Shown one piece after another: positions 55,351 to 64,000 of a DNA stretch of 64,000 nt; within the stretch, counting starts at the first letter, position 1, and each line of letters starts with the position of its first letter. The stretch spans positions 10,099,501 to 10,163,500 of the forward strand of contig CM073546.1 of the NCBI GenBank assembly GCA_037074615.1. The letters run 5' to 3'. Below the pieces are notes generated by a model. That model ran no database searches, had not been told where the DNA came from, and was given only the letters and a program-made list of their open reading frames with translations. Both the position numbers and the translations under genes were made by a program. This stretch comes from Leucaena leucocephala (Eukaryota > Streptophyta > Magnoliopsida > Fabales > Fabaceae).

Positions 55351-57317
55351 AGATATCACTGTGTATAGTTTTGTTCAATATTTTTTGCTTAAATTTCCAA
55401 AATTACTCGTAAAAACTTATTTTGCTTAATAGGACAAAAACATGTATGTAATCATGATAATTTTAAAGATTTTTTTTTTTTATAAAGGATTGTTGAGTTT
55501 GTACTCAACAATTAAATTTTTTAAAAATGTTGTCTGCAAACTTGAGGTACAGAAATATTTGAAGATTCTTCTCAAGCTAATTCGTTGAATTTTGTTTTTC
55601 AATTATAATACTTGACTTAATTATGGACCATTAGCACTATATTCATGGCTTCTCAAGATCTCGCCATTTTCTTTATTTACGTTTAGATATAACATTTAGT
55701 AATTGAATTTGTTTTTGGCTCTGGTATTCTGTGTAAAGCATGCTAACATTTAAAATTGTTCAATGCGTTTTATTCTATTCATGGACTTGGTACTAATTTG
55801 GCAATTGTTCGATTAGATTGTAAATTCTAATAATTTCTGAAGTTGCTTCTTCAATATGCTCCTCCATACAAAATCTGGCATTTAATTAAGTAGCACATAT
55901 ATATATAGATATAGATATGAGAAGAGCAAATACTATACTAAATTTAATTGTCATTTAGATAAAAGCAAAAAAATTCTACGTTTTGGCACTTATAGTTATT
56001 AACAAAGAAGGCAACAAAACTTGCGTATTTTTTCTTCTGTTCTACTATGTTTTCCTTCTAGCTGTAGAGAAATTTAAAAGATTTAGTCTTCCTAATCTCA
56101 TTTGTTTTCTTTAATATTCTCTCTAGTATTAAATATAAGAGTTAGTAGAAAGAAATATAAAATTTTAACCAATTTTGTCTCTTAAATTTATATTTGTTTG
56201 TCCTAAACCCTCCTTTTGATTGAATATATTTAGGGATTTTATATTGAGAAGTCAATTCCAATGCAAATGATTAAATAAGTATTTTAGAAAAGTTAAAATA
56301 TTTTTTTATACATAATTACCTAACTAATTTTTTTAAGGGAAAATTAGTGACAAGTTCTTGTTTAGAAATTTTATTAGCCAAAAAACTTGAGTTCAAATAC
56401 TATTGCTTTTTGTGTATAGAATCTAGATAGTACTAATATTTTTTGTGTATGTATCATGTCTTTCTGACCAATAAAATTTTAAAATAGTGACTTTTTACCA
56501 ATTTTTTTCTTAATAAATTAATTATCTAGCCCGTACATTTAGTATAAGAGTTCTGGTGTGTGTTTTGGTGTTATGGCTTGAATATACTTATCATGTAATA
56601 ACAGATCATATGGTATGGGGCATGGCAGAAGCGGTATAATGAAAAGAAAGAGCAATTGATAGAAACTCTAGTAAGAGCAATAAATACTTCACTCACTATT
56701 TTATTATTATCTTCTTTCTTGCACCAGTTTACAGCATTTACCTATTACTTCAATTGTATTAATGATTAAAACATCTAATTGAGGGTGAATTGGAGAAAAG
56801 AGATTTGATATATGTTAAGTAAAATCTCGAGTTTGAGTTTTAAAAATAAAAAATGTCATGTAGAATTTTTTTTTTCATTTGGGATTCAACAAGACTCAAA
56901 TCTAATTGGGTAGTATTGAGAGAGTAGAAAAACAAAGAAGAAAATAACTTCAGTAACTAAGATTTATATGTCCTTATTAGCTTTATAGAATTAAGAACAA
57001 TAATGATATTCTAGGAGTTGGCTCAATAATGCTGTTTTGTAGGAAAATGATATTGTTTAAAATGGAAAAATTATTTAGTTATGTAGTAGTTAAAAATGGT
57101 TTTTTTTTTCATTAACTTGTTATCAGTTAATCAACATTCATCATTTTCATATTGATGAAAGAATAAAAGATAATACATAAAATTTTAAAGGAATATTGAA
57201 TTATGTAAAAATATCCATGTATGGGACTAAAAAGTACTGCCCATCATTCTTACTAGATGATCTTCTCCTGTGTATTGATTTAAAAGGAATAACATATTCT
57301 TTAGTTGTATATCTGTT
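55351..57317. other. AT-rich intergenic region, no gene
   Basis: About 2 kb of AT-rich sequence with poly-A/T runs and a small TA/GATA microsatellite (about 55896-55918). No coding frame or repeat boundary is recognised. Confidence 0.55.
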
Positions 57318-57559
57318 AAGGTGTGTTTAGATTAATTTTTAGAGAATAGTTTCTAAAAGAAAAAAATAATTTTAGTAGATAATAGTTTATGAAAAAGTAG
57401 AAGTTTTTTCTTCTTGAAAATTATGGTTTTGCTCCTTAAAAGTATAGTTTTCCATGATAAAGTGCTTTTTAGAAATTTTAGGATGTTTGGCTACCATATT
57501 TCAAAACTATGATTTATACTCTTAAAAGTGCTTTTTTAGGATTACCCAAACACCCCCTA
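57318..57559. mobile_element. MITE candidate
   Basis: About 240 bp. Left end AAGGTGTGTTTAGATTAATT; right end in reverse complement TAGGGGGTGTTTGGGTAATC. Internal AGTTT/AAGTGCTTTTTAGAA words are repeated in both orientations. It has the (G)GTGTTTGG terminal inverted repeat style of many plant MITEs and no coding capacity. Confidence 0.55.
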
Positions 57560-57884
57560 AAAATATAAAAAAGATTAATAAAAGATTTTATTGAAAGATG
57601 GAGCAAGAGAAAGAAAGAGGCTCTCAAAGAGACTCTCCATATACTCTCTCTCTGTATATTGCTTGACAATGAAAGAGTTACATTAGTTTGTATAGAAGTG
57701 ACAAACAAATCCAACGGTAAGGGTTTAGTGGGGGTGTGTATATCAGCAAGCCCAAATTGATTGTACATATTAAATTAGTATTTTCTAATACAAATGATTA
57801 AAATGATATTTTAAGAAACCAACATATATTTTCTTTTTTTATAAATAACTAATTTAGTTTTTTTAATTTTTGTGAATTAATTAT

Positions 57885-58432
57885 CTAGCTCCTACCTTGA
57901 GAACCAAATGGAGTATACGTCTGCATATCAATGCTAAAAGGTGTATCAAGCATGGTAGTGTTAGTAGAACACAGCTTCCTTGATGCATATGCTGGTGAAT
58001 CAAGAGATGGTTCCACTGCTGCAAAAATCTGCGGTGGTGATATAATCTCCATGAAGTCAGCATCCACAACCAGGAAGGATCTGAGTGACTTGTGTTACGC
58101 TGTGCTTGCGCTGTTCTGGTCCCGGTTCGTGAAAACCGAAGGAATAGCATCAGGGATGTGTTTGAAAGGCCAAAGCATGCCCAGAGTTATATTGCTTCAT
58201 GTGTGGAAATCTCTCCATTTTTGCTGCTCTTGGATTCTCAACTTTGATCACAAAATGGATGCTTCCATACCTTGAACGTTTCTCTACTTTTGATACAAAG
58301 TATGATGTTTATAGAATGGTTTATCTGAGTGGTGGTGGTGACATTAATGGGGCCAATAATCTTCAAGCTTCTTCTTCTCCACATAATCACCAGATGTTAG
58401 AGAAGAATGCAGAAGAAAGCTTAATTCACTGA
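57885..58432. other. Gene-like island, unassigned
   Basis: A region with more G+C and codon-like texture than its surroundings, with overlapping frames: plus 57931-58275 and 58199-58432 (the latter with KWMLPYLERFSTFDTKYDVY and a polar tail), minus 58067-57885 (DADFMEIISPPQIFAAVEPS). I do not recognise a family on either strand and cannot choose between them. It may be a broken host gene or an unknown repeat. No function should be inferred. Confidence 0.3.
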
Positions 58433-60729
58433 CAGCAAAATTAATACCACACTTGATGCCAAGACTTGTTGAACCTCCAGCTCTGTCTTGTAAATTATGT
58501 ATATTAATTTTGTACTCTCTTGAGAATATTGAGTATTTAAATTTATATTATAGTAAATCACGCCTACTTTTTTTTAAAGAAAAGATAAAAAAAATAATTA
58601 ACTTGTGTGTAATAATCTGAATTGAAAATTTGGCTTGTTGGGTATCTGACATTTTTTTCTTGGTCCAATATTTTTAGTTTTATATGTTTTTGCTTTGCTT
58701 GTTTGTGTCTTTTGTTGCTTGTTTCTTTGTTGTATATTTTGTTTTGTTTCAGGGAGCTTGCAATCTCTTGTCAGACTTCCTCCCCAGCAGCATCTCACTA
58801 TTAAGTTTTTCGACATCCATGGCCTGTAAGGCTACTTTTACTTCTCAATAGGGTTGTGTACAAACCCTTTTTGCAAACTCGAGCTTTTGAGATTGGTGCA
58901 GGCGTCATCCTCCCTTGTTTCTTGTTTTACAGTATTTTTGTTTCTAGACTTTCTACTCCCAATTTGGTCCTGACTAAAGATCGGTTAGTGGCTTTATATA
59001 TATTGTTTTATTTTTTTATTTTATAAATTGTCCTTTTATTAAAAAAATAAAATTTGGCTTGTTTAAAAGTGCATTAAAGTCTACAGAATATAAATTAATA
59101 TGTGGGAGCATTTTCTTATGTTTTGGAGTTCTAATACCCCTTTAATTTAAAATCACTCACCCTCTCCCAGATAAAGAGTAGTTGAACAAGGGAATAAAAT
59201 GCATAAGCTGAAGCATCTAAATAATATATCACCTATATAAACATCTTCAAGTTCGAAATCTCTCTCATCTTTAAATCAGAAATAGGTCTTTCAAAAGATA
59301 TTGAATATAGAGGCGTGAAGTAAAGGGAGATAGCAAGATCTAAACAGCAAAAAATTATTAAATAAGGACAGCAGGACAAATCTCATTTTTATTTTAAGGT
59401 TAATACAATATTTAATCTCCTAATTCTTATTTTATAGTCTCTTAAATTTTATATTATAAATTTTAATCCCCAAATTTCTTTCTATCTGAAATATTAATCT
59501 TTATAATTTAATAAAAATTCACACTATTTTACTCTTTAAAATACCAAAACCTATAGTTTACATTTTAAAAGATCAAATCCAAAATTCAACGAAACTCAGA
59601 GACTAAAGATTATAGTTACCGTTTGTTTTAGAAGTCCAAAAAGAGGCTATTTATGGAGGCTTGGCCAAGGAACAAAGGAAATATATAATTGATCTGAAAA
59701 AATCAGCAAAAATTGATAGACACCCACACGCCTCAATTCCTCTCGGCAAAGTTCACATAAAGAATCTTATCATCCAAGATTAACAAAAGAAATGACTATA
59801 AACTATGAAATTTTATGAATAATCGATCAAACCTATTTGCTAAATATAATAGTCGCCTAGTTTGTAGCGGAATTCTTAACATGCAGCCTGATTTTCTGTA
59901 AATTAGAATTATAAATAACATTGTTCCCAAAAACTGTTTAGTAAAAATCTAACAAGGATTTTTTTTTTTAAAACTAAAAGTTCCATGTAGTGTTTAATGA
60001 TCATTTCTTAGCTCCAATCTTGATAGCAAAATTTAAAGGACAATGAATTGATGTATCATTCTAGAGCACTAAAGTCTGAAATCCATCATGAGACAACCAA
60101 ATTACTCTTCCATAGATGAAGATAAGTATATGTCTACCCAAAAACTCACTAAACGAGAGATCACAAAATTTTGAGCTTCAATTATAGAAAAACAGGCAAA
60201 AGAAAACTAAAAGGAGAACGCTAGCAAGTTGCCCCAACACTCAGTAATTTCACAGGTCTTGAACGCTCAAACTTGCAAATATTGAAGAGATTACAGTAGT
60301 CAAGATAAGATAACAAACTAATTTCTGTTCAACATCTTTTTTGACATTAGCAGCATCTTTGGGTTTAACTAGATTTCTTCGATAGTAAGTTTAAGCATAT
60401 AAGAATTTTACCACAGTGAAAACCCAGAAGAATAAAACTCCCATTCATTAACAAGAGACGCCATTTCAATAATACAATGGACTAACTCCATAACAATTAA
60501 GCATATCTTGAGTATGATTAAAGTACCCCATTCCATTCCACCACTACCCTCATTACTTCAATTAAGACCACAAAATATAAATGAACAAATAAAATAAATA
60601 AATCTAATTAGACAAAGCGTATAACAAGTTTAGGTCACTATTGCTCTGTTATGCCATACTACTTCCAATTAGTAACTTAACATGTAACTTCCACCGAATC
60701 AGGTGAGATAGATGCTTTGTTCTGTGCAG
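58433..60729. other. AT-rich region, no confident gene
   Basis: About 2.3 kb between the unassigned island and the RPI4-like exons. The 5' exons expected for that gene were not found here. The short frames at 58598-58816 and 58622-58804 lack similarity. Confidence 0.5.
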
Positions 60730-62284
60730 GTCTGTCACTAGTGCAAGTGAGGCAGCGAAGGCAGGAATTCCGCTGGATAGCTACCAAGAAGGTTCTCAAG
60801 TGTGCACAAATGACTATCATCTTATACATTTTCATGTTTTGTTTCACGAGTATATCTTGTTTAATAAGGCTCTTGAACATGTGCTAGAAAGTTTAGAGGA
60901 TTTGATGACTTGTAACCATTCCTTTGTGAAGCCTTTGACAATATAGAAGTGTCCAAGTTAAATGCATTTCTTGAAACCTCTTTCGATAACAATGGATGTT
61001 AAGTCAAGAAGAACATTGCATTAATGCTAGACTACAGTGTTGATGACCTAAAAAATTAAGCGCCCTAGTAATTTTGTGCTATGTTATACTGAAAATTTTG
61101 TATTGATTCAGGCATACTTTCTCTGCTGCAGATTGATTTTGCATTTGATGATGCTGATTTTATAGAAGAAGGATCATTTATTGCTGTCATTGGACGCCAA
61201 AAATTGCATGGTGACGAATCTATACTAGAGAAGAAGGTGGGTTGCTATAGCTTGACCTATTTTGCGGGTGTTCCTTTTTTATTCTGTCTAGATGGACGTT
61301 CATTTTTGGCAATTGAAATTTTTATTTTTATCCTTTTGTCTCCAGTCGATACTGAATGCTGCCGATAAACTTGTATGTATTATTGAAGAAAACCAATACA
61401 AAGGTGGTCTGGAAGGCTCTATTCCTGTTTTAGTTCAGTTTGTAAGTGGATTTGCAAACTGTTTGGTCAATATTTTTTTCTTGTGTATAAATTACTAATA
61501 ATTTTTATCTTTTCCTAGTTAAACTGGTTGGAAACTGCTGGAGATTGATGATATGTTTTTGGGCGATGCTGAGGTTCGCTAAACATACAAACATTTAATA
61601 CGTTTTGTCTCATACACATAATGTGAAGTGTTACTGATTTTTCTGTGATCCGGCGATTAAGAATGTTAGGTCTTATTTCTAGCTTTCCTAACTTTATAAA
61701 AGGTTTTGGACTTAAAAATGGCCACAATTTGTTTTTAAGGAATCCATTTGCTTTTATTTATATGATTTATTAATTAGTTTCATGAAGGACCATGTAATTA
61801 CAGAGTTATACTAGTAAAAAATCAACAAAAGCCCTTACTTGTACTACTTGATGATATATTCAACTTCCCATGTGAAGAAACATCGTCCAATGTATAGCTA
61901 TGTTCTTTTGATTATGATATATCTCCACATAAGAATATTACTTCTTATTTAGTGGTGCTTGGTATACCTGCATGTCTTGATTGTATTCATGGTTTATCGC
62001 TGCAAGAAAAGGTCTGGAGAAGACCATCTATAGGGATAGCCGGTCCCCTAGGAGGTGACTTCCCACTAGTCACCAAAGAAGGACATAATTTGCTTGATGT
62101 TATTTTTACATCTCCGATTGGAAGCCTCGGTAAATTCTTAGCCATGATGACTGTTTCAAACTCCATTTCTCAGTTTTCTCTGTTGTCCATTGTTTTCATC
62201 TCAATTTCTATTCGCAGCTAAAGTGGCAGAAAACCTCGATACAATTAAAGGTGTTGCAGGGCATGGAGTCATTTCAAAATTTCT
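60730..62284 (+). pseudogene. RPI4: Ribose-5-phosphate isomerase 4-like pseudogene
   Basis: The family is the chloroplast RpiA-like branch of plants (probable RPI4). Exons with GT-AG borders: 60730-60799 (SVTSASEAAKAGIPLDSYQE), 61132-61236 (IDFAFDDADFIEEGSFIAVI), 61346-61441 (SILNAADKLVCIIEENQYKG), 61519-61573 (LNWLETA, then a 2-base deletion at about 61550, then DD and GDAE), 62012-62129 (VWRRPSIGIAGPLGGDFPLV, DVIFTSPIG) and 62218-62284 (KVAENLDTIKGVAGHGVISK). The 2-base deletion shifts the frame and creates stops. The first exons and the last part are missing; Copia D starts 65 bases after the last exon. An unusual donor (GTTCGC) follows the fourth exon. RPI4-type proteins are assigned by homology; the parent reaction would be interconversion of ribose-5-phosphate and ribulose-5-phosphate. 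Confidence 0.88.
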
Positions 62285-62348
62285 GTTAGTTTTCTTTCAC
62301 CTCCTATGTCCTTTTAGATTTTCTAATTTGTTTTAGATAAATAATACT

Positions 62349-62488
62349 TGTACTTTATTGATAGTCTGAAGGGATATTTATACATACAATAGAGAATTCT
62401 AGATAAATATATATACTAATAAAATAATATCATATCTTATCCTATATATTAAATATAAGATATTTACATATCTCATAATATCTCTACA
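62349..62488 (-). repeat. Copia D 3' LTR (left on plus)
   Basis: On plus TGTACTTTATTG to ATCTCTACA, about 140 bp, followed by CTCCCCCTCAAGTTGG (62489-62504), the complement of a Copia polypurine tract. The left boundary is inferred from the TG and may be off. Confidence 0.65.
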
Positions 62489-63700
62489 CTCCCCCTCAAG
62501 TTGGAGCATAGATGTCAATTATACCTATCTTATTACAAAGATATTCAACTCGAATTCCATTAAGAACTTTAGTGAAGAGATCACCAGTTGATTATTAGAT
62601 CTGACATATCTTGTATTGATGAAGTTTTCCTTAAGCTTATCTCGAATAAAATGACAGTCAATTTTAATATGTTTCGTGCGTTCATGCAATATAAAATTAT
62701 AAGCTATATGTAGGGCCGCTTTATTATCACACCACAATTTTGCTGGTAACGAGATTTTAAGGCCAACCTCATTCAGTAACTGATATATCCAGACTATCTC
62801 ACATACTGATTGTGCCATGGCTCTGTATTATGCTTCTACACTCGATATTGACACCACATTTTGTTTCTTGCTTCTTCAAGATACCAAAGTTTCTCCTATA
62901 AAAACACAGTATCCTGCAGTCAATCGTCTTGTAACTTTTGATCTACCATGATCGGCATCACAAAAACACTTAATATCTATGTGACTATAATTTTTGTACA
63001 ATGTCCTAATACCTGGAGATCCCTTCAAGTAATGTAACACATGTTCTAAGGCTTCCCACTATCTGATAGTTGGCGAGATCATAAATTAGCTAAGGACACT
63101 CACTGGATAAGTGATATCATGACATATTACCATAGATAATTCAATTTGCCAATCAATCTTCTATATCTCTTTGGATTCTCAAACGGCTTGCTTTTAGTGG
63201 CTTCAATAGAATTTTCAGATGGTATACTACCATCAACATCAAGTAGTGGATTGTAAACCATAGGAAAGCTAGTTGGGGCAGCTCCTAGTTTTCTAGTTTC
63301 TTTTATCAAATCAAGGATATATGCTTTCTAAGTCAATAAGATGTCCTTCTTACTCCTCAGACTTCAATCCCTAGAAAATACTTTAATAAACCAAGATCCT
63401 TTGTCTAAAAATGGGAGTTAAAGAATGATTTGAGAGATGAAATCCTCGAGGTTTAATATTTTGAAGAGTTGAATATACGATTATTTCCTAATAAAATGTT
63501 ATAGTTCAGTTGAAAAGTTTCATAGTTATTTTACCATAGCATCAGTTTTCTTCAAGCCATAATAAATGGTATAAGAGCTAATATTATTATGGTAATACCA
63601 GACAAAATATTAAAATGCTGACATACTTCAATGACCAAGATGACAAATTAAGCAAAATAAGTCTAGCCATGTAATTCTTCAAATAGCCTTGTTAGTGTAG
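62349..63700 (-). mobile_element. Copia element D (3' part)
   Basis: Minus-strand Copia remnant whose other LTR was not found in the window. Read on minus: RT end and connection (63309-63127: KLGAAPTSFPMVYNPLL, RYRRLIGKLNYLW), then RNase H (62818-62525: MAQSVCEIVWIYQLLNEVGL, LWCDNKAALHIAY, HERTKHIKIDCHFIRDKL). The expected AE and D positions are only partly kept. Stops and frame changes lie between them (for example around 62820-63125). It follows the RPI4-like pseudogene directly. Confidence 0.8.
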
Positions 63701-64000
63701 AACCAATAGGAATTCACACAGAACTTCAGAATTTTAAAAATCTCAACATTATTAATCAATGAGAAAGGTTTTATGATACTGAGTAGCTAAAGCCCTATTT
63801 TTAAGCAACAGAAATAAGATATACTAATTCTATTAGAATACTGAAAGAAATATTAATCCTAATAAAATCATATGATGGGACAATAATTTCCTACCTAATC
63901 CTAGAATTGCCTCAATATGATTAAATTAATGATTATCTGAAACGGTGACAAATTAATAGCTAATCTATATTTTTAGATTACTTGTAGGCAGTTGCATCCC
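63701..64000. other. Right edge, no feature recognised
   Basis: AT-rich. TGTAGAACCAATAGGAATTC at about 63697 could start another LTR-like block, but no partner lies inside the window. Confidence 0.3.

Noticed and set aside
16388..62284. Helitron capture as the source of the three host gene fragments
   Set aside because: Same orientation and kept introns would fit, but I found no TC start, CTRR end hairpin or shared junctions, and the spacing is very large. The synteny explanation is preferred.
1..64000. tRNA, rRNA, CRISPR, riboswitch, bacterial promoter or organelle DNA
   Set aside because: None supported by the sequence. The only tRNA-like signal is the SINE candidate at 33388-33520.

Overview
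The window looks like nuclear DNA of a flowering plant, probably a eudicot. It is strongly AT-rich and has GT-AG introns. It is packed with plant Copia retrotransposons that use initiator-Met-tRNA primer sites, L1-type and RTE-type LINEs, MITEs and SINE-like repeats. It also carries a relic of a plant pararetrovirus and broken copies of plant nuclear genes. No intact single-copy host gene was found, and no tRNA gene, rRNA gene, CRISPR array or bacterial-type operon.

Layout. 1-9.8 kb: a decayed L1-type LINE (+) cut up by a possible solo LTR, a MITE, and a 551-bp hAT-like MITE with a perfect 8-bp target duplication. 9.8-14.8 kb: a scrambled endogenous caulimovirid relic, mostly on the minus strand. 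14.8-15.7 kb: a SINE-like repeat and a possible solo LTR. 16.4-21.9 kb: 3' exons of a UDP-arabinose/xylose 4-epimerase (MUR4/UXE-like) pseudogene, with a Copia element (A, 16963-20121, TSD GATGG) in one intron. 23.1-31.5 kb: a large Copia element (B) with a 1.87-kb 3' LTR and a truncated 5' LTR. 32-34.5 kb: a MITE, SINE-like copies and one unrecognised ORF. 36.7-48.9 kb: a CPSF30-L pseudogene (CCCH zinc fingers plus YTH domain). Its long intron holds a Ty3-type integrase fragment, a very young Copia element (C, 39756-44477, TSD AGTTG) and an RTE LINE. 50.8-51.5 kb: three tandem copies of a unit of about 241 bp. 51.5-55.35 kb: a large inverted duplication with a degenerate kinase-like gene in each arm. 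60.7-62.3 kb: exons of a ribose-5-phosphate-isomerase-4-like pseudogene, followed by a minus-strand Copia element (D).

Main points. (1) Copia C has LTRs differing by one base in 205, but most of its gag region is replaced by the 5' part of a SWIB-domain gene in antisense. This is gene capture by an LTR retrotransposon that probably moved using proteins from other elements. (2) The three broken host genes lie in the same orientation and keep their introns. From memory, their Arabidopsis relatives are neighbours on two paralogous segments (CPSF30 near MUR4 on chromosome 1; a MUR4 paralogue near RPI4 on chromosome 5). The window may therefore be a decayed syntenic block left after whole-genome duplication. 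(3) The CPSF30-L copy shows layered lesions, including lost zinc ligands and a displaced splice acceptor.
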